This document shows positions 34,552 through 43,886 of a stretch of DNA of 64,000 nucleotides, piece after piece; position 1 is the first letter of the stretch, and every line of letters begins with the position of its first letter. The notes beneath the pieces were generated by a model. The model was not told where the DNA came from. It searched no databases and saw nothing but the letters and a program-made list of their open reading frames with translations. The position numbers were made by a program, and so were the translations under genes. This DNA is from Candidatus Altimarinota bacterium (GTDB lineage Bacteria; Patescibacteriota; Gracilibacteria; BD1-5; UBA6164). The DNA lies in assembly GCA_013350285.1 (NCBI GenBank), contig JAAXWG010000004.1, positions 1-64,000 of the forward strand, in the 5' to 3' direction.

Positions 34552-35432
34552 TTATTTTTTATATCAAAAATAAAGAGAAATAAAACTGAGAATTATTGCA
34601 AAAATATCTGATTCACTTTGTGAACTATGAAGAAGCTTTAAAAACTCTTCTCCACTCGGAGTATGTCATAAAAGAAGGATAAAATTACTTGTAAACTGAA
34701 CTCATGTTTTAATCTTTCCAGATCATTTTGCTGCTCATAAACTTTTCTCTTTTACAAAATTAGTATCTTGTTCTCAGGCAAAAAATTTTTTAAATATTCC
34801 CATCTGTTCTTCCAAACTTCCTCTTTCTGGAGTAAATTGTTTTTGGAAGTGATTTATTTCTTTTAAAGAATTTGCTATTATTCAAGCTAGTTGAGTTGTA
34901 TTATTTTGAATTTGTAAAATTCCAATAAATGAAGTAATAATTTCACTAAATTTATCTATAAATGGATCAAATGCTTCTCCACTTTTTGTTCATTTTTTAC
35001 ATTTTCTTGCGACCAATCCATCAGTCGCATCAAGAGCAAGGGAACTTCATATTGTAGCAACTCATAATTCAGGAATATTTCAAAAAAGGTAAATAATACT
35101 TCATATCAATACGAGATAACTACGAATTACTCCTATATCATTTGGACTAATATTGGCTTCATCAAATGATTTTACAAAACCTATCCCATCACCTTTTTTC
35201 CATTCTCAAGAAATAATTTTTTGAATACATACAGAAAAATTTTTTGTAAAAAATGGAATAAAATCAAGTATTTTCCATCATAAATTTTTGTCTCTCCATT
35301 CTACTTGAGGAATTCTCAATATATCTAAAAATTTTGTAGAAAAGTCTGCTTGATTTTCATTTCAAAACAATGGTGAAAGTCTAGGAATAGAATTTTCATT
35401 AAAGTTTAATAATTGATCTTTTTTAGAACCCA
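34552..35432 (-). CDS. CDP-alcohol phosphatidyltransferase, apparent frameshift near the start
   Basis: The main frame (34552 to about 35421) contains a perfect CDP-OH-P motif: DATDGLVARKCKKG then TKSGEAFDPFID, that is D-x2-DG-x2-AR-x8-G-x3-D-x3-D, with hydrophobic helices on both sides. Such enzymes join CDP-diacylglycerol to an alcohol in phospholipid synthesis. The expected ATG at 35432 (MGSKKDQLLN) is one base out of frame with the rest, and a TAA closes the main frame at 35422-35424. Either a one-base error or mutation lies near 35401, or translation begins at a non-ATG codon such as TTG at 35370. Confidence 0.72.
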
Positions 35433-35542
35433 TTTATAAGAATAAATAATAACATATTATTTATAAAACATTATTATAAAAAAGCAAATAAAAATCTATT
35501 GAAAAAAAATAAAAAAATATATAATTCTTCCAACTTGATTTT

Positions 35543-35648
35543 TTGTATCAAGAGAGAGTGAGAGAGAATAGGCTCGTTATCATCACTCCAGCAACCTGTC
35601 TTTTAGATAAGGTGCTAAGTCCTACCCAGTAAAGAGGGAAAGATATAA
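35543..35648 (+). promoter_or_regulatory. SAM-I (S-box) riboswitch
   Basis: The element has the SAM-I core: TTGTATC pairing with GATATAA (P1), AAGAGAGAGTGA...TCACTC (P2), GCAACCT...AAGGTGCTAAGTCC (P3 and J3/4) and CCC...GGG (P4). It lies directly upstream of metK and is followed by an intrinsic terminator, so it most likely turns metK off when S-adenosylmethionine is high. S-box elements are known mainly from Firmicutes and related groups. Confidence 0.88.
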
Positions 35649-35670
35649 CAACGATTTTTTTCAAGCTTAT

Positions 35671-35712
35671 AACTTTTCTTCTTTTACAAAGGGAGAAAAG
35701 TTTTTTATTTTT
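35671..35712 (+). terminator. Riboswitch expression-platform terminator
   Basis: AACTTTTCTTC ... GGAGAAAAGTT followed by TTTTATTTTTT, between the SAM-I aptamer and the metK start at 35728. Confidence 0.85.
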
Positions 35713-35727
35713 TAAAAAAGAGAAAAT

Positions 35728-36861
35728 ATGAAATATTATATAACTTCAGAGTCAGTAACTTGTGGGCATCCAGATAAAGTTTGTGATCAAATAAGTGATG
35801 CTATTTTAGATGCTTGTCTTGCAGAAGATAAAGATTCAAGAGTCGCTTGTGAGTGTCTTACGACGACTTGAACAATTGTTGTAAGTGGTGAAATTACGAC
35901 AAATGCTTGGGTAAATTTTCAAGATATTGCTAGAAAAGTAGTTCGTGATATTGGTTATGATAGTCTAGAAGCTGGTTTTAGTGCTGATGATGTAAGTGTC
36001 CAAATTCTTATCAATTCTCAGTCTCCAGATATTGCTCAATGAGTAGATACAGGATGAGCTTGAGATCAAGGAATAATGTATGGATATGCGACAAATGAAA
36101 CAGAAAATTATCTCCCTGCTCCGATTAGCTTTGCTCACAAGCTTTCTCGCAGATTAGAACAGGTAAGAAAAGAAAAAATACTTCCATTTCTTCTTCCTGA
36201 TGGAAAAACTCAAGTTACAATAGAATATGATGAAAATGGAAAAATTCAAAGAGTTGATACGATTGTTATTTCCAGTCAGCATAAAGTAGATGTAAGCCAA
36301 GAAGAAATTCATAAAGGAATAAAATCACAAGTTATAGATCCAGTTTTGGGAAAATATATAGATGAAAAAACCATTATTCATATCAATCCAACAGGAAAAT
36401 TTACGATAGGATGACCAAAATGAGATTGTGGGCTGACAGGAAGAAAAATAATTATTGATACTTACGGAGGAGTAGGAAGACATGGATGAGGAGCTTTTTC
36501 TGGAAAAGATCCATCAAAAGTAGATAGAAGTGGTGCTTATGTAGCAAGATATATTGCAAAAAATATAGTCGCTTCTGGAATCTGTGATAAGTGTGAAATT
36601 CAGCTTTGATATGCGATAGGAGTTGCAGAACCAGTTTCTATTTATGTAGATATGTTTGGAACAGAAAAAGTTTCAAGAGAACTTGTTATAGAAACTATTA
36701 AGAAAAATTTTGATTTAAGTCCAAGAGGAATTATTACTCTGCTTGATCTTAAAAAACCAATTTATCAAAAAACAGCAACCTATGGACATTTTGGAAGAGA
36801 TGATGTGAGTTGGGAACATCTTGATAAAGTAGAAGTTTTTAAAACTCTTTTGAAAAAATAA
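35728..36861 (+). CDS. metK: S-adenosylmethionine synthetase
   Basis: 377 residues. [50 protein letters not shown], and [42 protein letters not shown] are invariant MetK segments; many of their glycines are TGA. It makes S-adenosylmethionine from methionine and ATP. Controlled by the SAM-I riboswitch just upstream. Its 3' end overlaps the convergent kinase gene by 23 bases. Confidence 0.97.
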
Positions 36862-37390
36862 ATTCTTTTACGATAGTATCTATTTTTTTATATAAATCCT
36901 CTATTTCTCATTCATTTTTTAAGCATATATCTGCTTGTTTTATACAAGCAGATATTTTTTGTACTGATTTTCAATCCTCTTCTTTTTCAATTCGTATAAA
37001 TTCTTCTAAACTTTCAGGTTCTCATGGGCGATTTCTTTTTTGCATTCTTAAAAAACGGATTTCATCACTTGCTTCTATTGCAATAAGTAAAAATTGAGTA
37101 TTTTCTTTTAAATATTTAATTTGTCATTTTTGTCTCATACCAACAATTATGATAGTATTTTCTTTTGCATCTTCAATGATTTTTTCCGCAATATAGCCAT
37201 CTCAGAATTTTTCGCTTAAACTACGAGAAAAATTTATAAGTCATTCGCGAGAAATATGGTCTTTTTCCCCAAGAGATTTAACTTTTCAACTGATAGAATA
37301 AAGAGGAAGAGCATATTTTTTACTTATATATTCTCATACACTATCTTTTCCAGCACAAAGTTTTCCAATAATTCCAATAACTTTTTTCAT
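36839..37390 (-). CDS. UPF0200-like P-loop nucleotide kinase
   Basis: 183 residues. P-loop [17 protein letters not shown], then [47 protein letters not shown] and [18 protein letters not shown]. The pattern resembles UPF0200 / dephospho-CoA-kinase-like proteins of Archaea and CPR bacteria. Substrate unknown. The stop codon lies inside the metK coding sequence on the other strand. The start is the ATG giving [10 protein letters not shown]. Confidence 0.7.
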
Positions 37391-37451
37391 AATTTTTATA
37401 AAAAAATAGACTTCTAGATTATATGTTTTTCTCCAAAAATGTAAAAACCCC

Positions 37452-38342
37452 TTAACACACTTTATAATTATATTTCTCTTTAAATCCTTTTGAAAAAGAA
37501 ATATTTCCGTTTTTAGAGATAATAATTCAATCAATAAAGTTTTTATTTAAGAAATTGAGCCCATCAATTTCTCCCATATTAAAAATAGAAGTTGCTATTG
37601 CATCAGTAAAAAAAGTTTTTTTTCAAACGATACTGACACTTATAAGTTCATTTTCATTTTTACCAGTTAGAGGATTGAAAATATGATGATATTTTTTATT
37701 GTCATATTCCCAATTTCTCCTATAGCTTCACGAAGTTGATATAGAAGCATCTTTGACTTCTATAATTCAAAAATTTTCTCCTATAGAACGAAATGGATTT
37801 TGTATTCCTATGGTCCAATTCTCTTTTTTTGTATATTTTCAAGCAAGATAAATATCTCAACCAAAATTTACAAAAAAATTTTTTAATTTATATTTTTTTA
37901 AATGAGAGCAAATAATATCTACGACATATCATTTTGCAATTCATCATAAATCAAGACAAGCTTCTCATAAAAGAGATATTTTATTTCATTGTATAGTGAT
38001 ATTTTCATCAAAATTTTTTGAAAAGAGAAAATCTCAATTTTTTTCCCCATATCCAAGATTTCATAAATTTAAAAAAGGATTAAAATATCCATTTGTAAAA
38101 GTATAAATTTCTTTTGATAATCGTATCAATTTCAAAAAAATCCAAGAAACCTCCTTTTCTTTTTTTTCATTTAATTTTGAAATATCTGATTCTTTTTTAA
38201 ATCGTGAAAAAAGAAATTCATAATTATCAATAATCTTTTCTATTTCAAAAAAGATAGACTTTTTATCTTCTTGAGAAATTTCATCTTGTATTTGTAAAGA
38301 AAAAGTAGTGCTGTATTTTTTGAGATTCAAATTAACTTGCAT
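37452..38342 (-). CDS. apbE: FAD:protein FMN transferase
   Basis: 296 residues. LSKEIYTFTNGYFNPFLN, LDLGGIAKGYVVDII, FFVNFGGDIYLAG, HHIFNPLTGKNE and FFTDAIATSIFNMG match ApbE, which transfers FMN from FAD to Thr residues of target proteins outside the membrane. It has no signal peptide of its own. Its start overlaps by 11 bases a small lipoprotein gene, so the two are translated together. A flavinylated redox lipoprotein partner would be expected; none is obvious here. Confidence 0.87.
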
Positions 38343-38526
38343 GAGTATTTGTATTTGGAGTGTTATTTTGAGATTTTATAGTATTTTCATTATTACTATA
38401 ATTATTTCAATTATTTTTATTTGAAATTGATGGAGTATCTGTATTATTTTGGCTATTACAACTCGAAAATAAAATACCAAGAATTCATAAAAGAATAATA
38501 AAAATATTTTTGTTTTTCCTTTTCAT
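38332..38526 (-). CDS. Small Asn-rich lipoprotein
   Basis: 64 residues. MKRKNKNIFIILLLGILGIL then FSSC is a lipoprotein signal with lipobox Cys near residue 24. The mature part is Asn/Ser/Thr-rich and low complexity, ending NTNTHAS. The stop overlaps apbE by 11 bases. The last 25 bases are nearly repeated at the end of the next upstream gene, which ends in the same STNTHAS-like tail. Confidence 0.7.
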
Positions 38527-38542
38527 AATAAGTAATTAAAAA

Positions 38543-39049
38543 TTAACTTGCATGGGTATTTGTTGAAGGGGGACTTGGTGGAGTTTCTATAATAGGTGGA
38601 GTTGTCTCTACTGTTCCTGAATTTGTTTCTGTACTAAAACTTGTTTTTGTAGAGGAAGAAGAAGGATTTTGAATATTGTTTAAAGTATTATTACCAGAAT
38701 TATTAGGAGATATTTTTGTTGTTGGATTTGTAGATGAAATAGAAGTTGTAGTGTTTCCTTGAGAAATATTATTTGAATTATTAGAATTTAAATTAACTGT
38801 TTCTGTTTTTTTATAATCTTTTTTTGAAGATATTATATTTTGTTTTGGAGTTGGGACTAAAGTATCTCAAGAAGAATTATTTTTTATATTTTCTCAGGTA
38901 TTTACAAGAGTTTCTTTTTGCTTTTCTTCTTGTCTTATTACATTGTTAGATACTTCTTTATTTTCTTCATCTTTTATATCTAAATTTTCATTTTTTGAAC
39001 AAGAAAAGGTAAAAAATAAAAGGAAAATATAATAAAAAATATTTTTCAT
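38543..39049 (-). CDS. Ser/Thr/Asn-rich lipoprotein
   Basis: 168 residues. MKNIFYYIFLLFFTFSC is a lipoprotein signal with the lipobox Cys at about residue 17. The rest is a low-complexity linker of Asn, Ser, Thr and Pro with no recognised domain, ending PSTNTHAS. It lies upstream of the smaller lipoprotein and apbE on the same strand, so it is probably in one operon. Role unknown; it may be a surface spacer. Confidence 0.7.
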
Positions 39050-39217
39050 AAAGATATATTCTAAATAATAAAACTTATGCAAGTATAATAATAAAAATTT
39101 ATCTTTCCGTCAAATAAGATTTTTTAATATTATCCTTTTTTAAACTCAATTTAAACAATCTTCTTACTATTAGCTTATCAAAAGAAATTTGATATATTTA
39201 TTTACTAAATTATTAGT

Positions 39218-40321
39218 ATGAAAAAAAATAATGTATTTTTACTTGCATCACTTATAGTAAGTATATTTTTATCAGTTGGTTTAGAATCAACTTATGCATC
39301 AAATACAAATGCAAAAGGGAAAAATACAAATTCTCATATGTGATATATGAAAAATGGTTCTGGTGCAGAAATGCAAAAATTTTGAACTTGAGCTTGAAAT
39401 CCAAGATATGCTTCTTGATCTGAAATGAGAGAAAAAGGCGAAAATCATTCAGAAATGCTTGCAAATGTAGCAACTTGATCACTCTCAAGCCAAGAAGAAC
39501 AGGATCTTTATTATCAATATAGAGAAGAAATGCTCGCAAGAGATATGTATAATTATTTTTACTCTTTGTATAGTGAAGAAACTTTTAAAAATATAGCTTC
39601 TTCTGAGCAACAACATATGGATGCAGTAAAAAGCCTTCTTGATAGATACAATCTTACTGTACCAAGTGGATATGGAGAACTCCAAGATGAATTTGATAGT
39701 CTCAAAGATAAATGAAATGATTCTCTCAAAGATGCTTTAGAGGTAGGATTAAAAATAGAAATGCTCGATATAGAGGATATTGTAGATTCTCTCAAAACAA
39801 CAGATAATGATGATATAAAACTTATTTTATCAAATATTGGAGGAGCTTCTTACAATCATTTAAGAGGATTTGCTTTGGCTCTCACAAAAAATAGTCTTAC
39901 AACAAGTATAGATTATAGTGCTTATCTTGATACAAGTGATACAGATAATAAAGGAAATATAAAAGATAAGCTTATGGAAAGACTTGATGCAGAGGGAATT
40001 ACTCTTCCAGCAAAAGTTTGAGCAAAAAATGGAGCTTATGGAGATATGCAAAACGACAATAATTCTTGAAAAACAAATACTTGAAACAATACAAACAAAA
40101 ATTCTCAAAATAAAAAGGATAAATACAAAACAAGTATTAAGTCAAAATATGGAAAAAGTATAGAAAAACTAAATGATAGTTCAAAAGGAAAGATTTTAAA
40201 CAAGGTAAATTCTGCGATAGATAAAGTAGAAAATTCTTCTACTTATTCAGATGCAGAAAAACAAAACTATCTTTCTATTTATGAAGCCTTAAAAGAATAC
40301 ATAGAAGAGCTTTTGAACTAA
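39218..40321 (+). CDS. DUF2202-like secreted ferritin-fold protein
   Basis: 367 residues. Signal peptide MKKNNVFLLASLIVSIFLSV, then a Gly/Asn-rich stretch. The central part (EEQDLYYQYREEMLARDMYN, FKNIASSEQQHMDAV, ALEVGLKIEMLDIEDI, SNIGGASYNHLRGF) has the E...ExxH-like pattern of DUF2202 domains, a ferritin-like fold that may bind metal. The C-terminal ~100 residues are Lys/Asn-rich and helical. Probably outside the membrane. Role unknown. Confidence 0.78.
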
Positions 40322-40351
40322 AAAAGAGAAGTGATAATCATCTTTTTTCAA

Positions 40352-40384
40352 AAAAATAGAATAGAGAAACTATTCTATTTTTTT
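40352..40384 (+). terminator. Intrinsic terminator
   Basis: AAAAATAGAATAG, AGAAA loop, CTATTCTATTTTTTT, a 13-bp stem following the DUF2202-like gene. Confidence 0.88.
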
Positions 40385-40410
40385 GTTATTTGGGAGGAGT
40401 GAGGGGAAAA

Positions 40411-41076
40411 TTAACTTTTTATAAAAATCTTATTTTGATGATATTCTAAATATCTTTCTCTTCATTCTATTGGTAAATCTTTTATAAATTGATTATTTGA
40501 AATTCATAGCAAATTTATATTATATTCATTTATTGAGTTTGATATTATTATTCTCTTGTTAAAATCAAAAGTAATAATTCATTTATCAAATAATTTATCA
40601 AAAGTTGGACTAAGAAGAAAGCCATTATTTATATCTAATCTTTCTTTATTGTCTGACATAACCCAAGGTTTTATGTGACTAGCATTTAAAATTCTTGTAT
40701 CATTTATTCAAGTTATGGGACACTTTTTTAAAGATAAAACTAATTTTTTTCTAAATTCAGCTTGTCAAATTCTTATATTTATCAAAATTTCTTTTGAAGT
40801 ATTTTTATCAAGAATATCTTTTTCATCAGTAAATAGAAGCTTGTTTTCATCATAATCCAATAAAGAGAAAATTCATTCATCTATTTTTTTAAAATTTTCA
40901 TTTTTATAAATCTCTCTATATAAAACTCCTCTTAATGCGGCTTGCCAATCTTTAGGATCTTTAATTTTTGGATAATATTTTTCTATTTCATTATAAATAA
41001 TTTCCCAAGTTGCAATTCATCAATTATCCTTTAATAATTCTCTTAAGGCTCAAACCTTTGTAATCTCTTTTTCCAT
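40411..41076 (-). CDS. HNH endonuclease
   Basis: 221 residues. The C-terminal half has [20 protein letters not shown], then [19 protein letters not shown], an HNH-type nuclease core in which ASHIKPW carries the catalytic His and [10 protein letters not shown] the Asn/His-equivalent helix. The N-terminal half ([20 protein letters not shown]) looks like a small winged-helix DNA-binding domain. Such proteins are stand-alone restriction-like or mobile nucleases. It begins 3 bases after the stop of the small gene at 41079-41351. Confidence 0.82.
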
Positions 41077-41078
41077 AA

Positions 41079-41351
41079 TTAAATATTTGAGATATTAAAT
41101 TTAGTATACCTATATTTTCAAACATTTTTTATTTTACTTAAAATAGAACTATATTCTTCAAAAAGCTTTTCTTCATTTTCATTTTTAAAAATAATTTTTA
41201 AATTAGAAAAACTTTTAATTAGTAAATTATCAATAATATTATTGATTTTATCAATATCTTGCTCCCTTTTTATTTTTCAAAATCAAGTAAAAAAACATTC
41301 TATTAAGTTTTTTATAAAAATTTTCATTATTTTATTTCTTAAATTAAACAT
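41079..41351 (-). CDS. Unknown 90-aa protein coupled to the HNH nuclease
   Basis: 90 residues, MFNLRNKIMKIFIKNLIE at the start, then basic and helical (REQDIDKINNIIDNLL, NENEEKLFEEYSSILSKI). Contains TGA-encoded Gly residues. Its stop is 3 bases upstream of the nuclease start, so both are probably read from one message. It has no recognised motif. A regulator, inhibitor or specificity partner of the nuclease is possible but not shown. An internal ATG at residue 9 is an alternative start. Confidence 0.5.
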
Positions 41352-41387
41352 ATTATTTTCTTTATTTTTTCAAATAAGTTGTAATTT

Positions 41388-42296
41388 TTACCCTCTGTGT
41401 AATATATCTTCATGCACACTATTCGCAGAAAGACACCCCTCCGCAGCACTCATAATTGCTTGTTTAAATTTATTACTATTTGTACTCACATCTCCAGCTG
41501 CATAGAGTCAAACGACACTCGTTTGTTGTCTTTTATCTACGATGAGACAGCCTTCTTCATCTTTTTGTGGATTGAGTCCATCTACTATATGAGTAAAAGG
41601 ATCAGACCCGATAGCTACAAATATACCATCTACTTTGAGATTTTTTCCACTTTTGAGTTCCACTTCTTCTACAAATAAACTTCCTTTTATTTCTTTGACT
41701 TCTTCATTGAGCACCAGCTCGATATTTTCTTTTTTCTTCACTTGTTGCACCCAAATATCTTCGGCTCTAAAAGTATCTTTTCTATGAATAAGCTTTACCG
41801 ATTTACAAATATCAGCAAGATAAAGAGCTTCTGTAAGAGCAGAGTTTCCTCATCATACGATAGCTATATCTCTGTTTTTAAAAAACATTGCATCACAAGT
41901 CGCACAATAACTTACTCATTTTCCTAAAAATTCCCTTTCTCACGGCACTCCAAGTTGCCTATATTTATTTCCAGTTGCGAGGATAACAAAATCACTTGTA
42001 AATACTTTGTTTGATTCTGTCATGATAGTAAAAATATTATTTTCTTTTGAGACTTCTTTGACGGTATCAAAAAGTATTTCACTTCCTGCCGTTTCTGCAT
42101 GATGTCTAAAATTGTCCATTATATCTTTTCCACTGGCACTTATGGTTCACGGATAATTTTCTACTTTGTGAGAAGTGGCTAAGGCTCCTCATGGCATTGC
42201 TCCAATGATAAGATTTTTTATATTGTAGCGACTCGCATACATTCAAGCAGGAAATCAAGCACTTCAAGCTCAAATAATTATAAGTTCATAATGCAT
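41388..42296 (-). CDS. trxB: Thioredoxin reductase
   Basis: 302 residues. FAD motif IIIGAGSAGFPAGMYASRY, the redox-active YCATCDA (CxxC), the NADPH motif DIAIVGGGNSALTEALYL, and GLYAAGDVS near the C-terminus. It passes electrons from NADPH to thioredoxin. Several motif glycines are TGA. Length is normal. A gap of about 37 bases separates it from the small minus-strand gene. Confidence 0.93.
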
Positions 42297-42414
42297 AAAT
42301 CTTTAATTAAAATATAATTTTCATTATTTCCCATAGTATAGAAAATTAATTATTTGTAAAATTTTTAAGTTTTTATACAATGAATATTACTTTTTAATTT
42401 TTTATAAAAATATT

Positions 42415-43017
42415 ATGGAAAACAAAGGTTTTATGCAAGAGTTTAAAGAATTTGCTCTCAAGGGAAATGTTCTTGATCTTGCTGTCGCAGTTGTTATTGG
42501 TTGAGCTTTTGGAAAGATAGTTTCATCACTTGTTGCTGATATTATCACTCCGCTTGTTTGAATTCTTCTCGGATGAGTTGATTTTACAACTCTTGCTTAT
42601 ACCGTTATCAATCCTATAAGTAATCAGCAAGTATCATTAAATTATGGAAATTTTATCCAAAATATTTTTGATTTTATAATTGTTGCTTTTTCTATATTTA
42701 TTTTTGTAAAAGTTTTGAATAGTGGAATGTCAAAGGTCTCAAAATGATTATCAAAAGTATCTGAAAAAGTAGTAAAAAAGGAAGAAAAAAAAGAAGAAAA
42801 AAATGAGAAAAAAGAGCTTAAAGAAGAAGTAAAAGAAGAAAAAAAGGAAGTAAAAATTTCTCCGAAAGTAGAAAAAAAGGAAACAAAAAAAGCTCCTTCT
42901 AAAAAAGAAAAGATTTCTCCTGAAAAAGTTTCAGAAAAAAAAGTAAAAGTTGTACCCAAAAAAGTAAAACCATCAAAAAAACCAGTTTCTCCAAAAAAAC
43001 CTTCAGTAAAAAAATAA
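42415..43017 (+). CDS. mscL: Large-conductance mechanosensitive channel with long Lys/Glu tail
   Basis: 200 residues. Residues 1-110 are a normal MscL: EFKEFALKGNVLDLAVAVVI for TM1 and FIQNIFDFIIVAFSIFIFV for TM2. The remaining ~85 residues are Lys/Glu/Pro-rich (KKEEKKEEKNEKK, KKPVSPKKPSVKK), far longer than the usual C-terminal bundle. It opens under membrane tension to release solutes. The tail may interact with nucleic acid or ribosomes; this is speculation. Ends with two stop codons and a terminator. Confidence 0.93.
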
Positions 43018-43020
43018 TAA

Positions 43021-43050
43021 AAAAAGAGTATTGAAAAATACTCTTTTTTT
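43021..43050. terminator. Intrinsic terminator
   Basis: AAAAAGAGTATT, GAAA loop, AATACTCTTTTTTT between convergent mscL and the LysE/RhtB gene; T-runs on both strands. Confidence 0.9.
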
Positions 43051-43062
43051 ATAAAATAAAAT

Positions 43063-43698
43063 TTACTTGATCATTGATATAAATTTTATTCAAAATACAA
43101 TGAGTATTGTTCAAAATATTTTGTTTAATTTTGTTTGTATTTTTTCATATAAAATTCTAATTTTTTTATTATTCATAATTATAGCGATAAAAGAAAACCA
43201 GAGAAAATTATTTAAAATAATTGCAAAAGAAGAAACAAATAGAGTAAAATTATCTTGTTTTTCATTCATAAGCATTGTAAATAAACTTAAAAAAAATAAT
43301 ATTGCTTTGGGATTGAGAATATTGCTAAGAAATCATATTTTTATTGCTTCAAGAAAAGATATTTCTCGTTGGATAATAATTGTATTTTCTTGTAATTCTT
43401 TTTCTAATTCCAACTTGGAAATAAATAAATTGAGTCAAAAATAAATAAGATACATTGCTCACAAAATTTTTATAATTCAAAATAATAACAATGTCTTTGA
43501 GAGAATAATTCATAATCATAAAAGACTATAAGATACATGAAACAAAACTCATAAAGAGCTTCAAATTGCCATATAAATTCCTGTCTTTTTTGAAGAAGAT
43601 AATGAAGTTTTTATTATCATTATAAGATCAGGTCATGGGAGAATAAGAGCAAGGAGGTGAATAGATACAATAGTAAGTATAAGAGCTTCTCTTTCCAT
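43063..43698 (-). CDS. LysE/RhtB-family amino-acid exporter
   Basis: 211 residues with six hydrophobic segments. The N-terminal LALILPGPDLIMIIKTSL is the family signature (PGPdxxx), followed by GSSLGVLFHVSYSLLGLGII and GFLSNILNPKAILFFLSLF, also diagnostic. LysE/RhtB proteins export amino acids such as Lys, Thr or homoserine. A Phe-rich leader peptide and attenuator-like terminator lie just upstream, so its substrate may be an aromatic amino acid; this is inference. Same strand as and downstream of DAHP synthase. Confidence 0.87.
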
Positions 43699-43730
43699 AG
43701 TTTTTATTATTTAGAGATTAAAATATTTAC

Positions 43731-43763
43731 AAAAAAAGTTCCTCAGTATTTTGCTGAAGAACT
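43731..43763 (-). terminator. Attenuator terminator in front of the exporter gene
   Basis: On the minus strand AGTTCTTCAG, CAAAATA loop, CTGAGGAACT (one G-U pair) followed by TTTTTT. The 5' arm GTTCTTCAG is also perfectly complementary to CTGAAGAAC within the leader peptide gene (43799-43807), giving mutually exclusive terminator and antiterminator hairpins. Confidence 0.82.
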
Positions 43764-43783
43764 TAGTTTTTTTTAATAAAATT

Positions 43784-43858
43784 TTAGCACAAAAACTCGT
43801 TCTTCAGATTGATAAAGAAGAAGAAAAAGAAGAAAGATATTTTTGTAGTTGGTTTCAT
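43784..43858 (-). CDS. Phe-rich leader peptide of the exporter
   Basis: 24 codons starting MKPTTKIS, then seven consecutive Phe codons (43814-43834), ending NEFLC with TAA. It begins 29 bases after the DAHP synthase stop and ends just before the attenuator hairpin. Codons 18-20 (CTG AAG AAC) form the antiterminator arm. The arrangement is that of pheL-type attenuation: a ribosome stalled on Phe codons leaves the antiterminator free. No good ribosome-binding site is visible upstream. Confidence 0.72.
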   Translation of the reverse strand: MKPTTKISFFFFFFFINLKNEFLC

Positions 43859-43886
43859 AGGGAGAATTTTAGAGGCTAAAATTATT

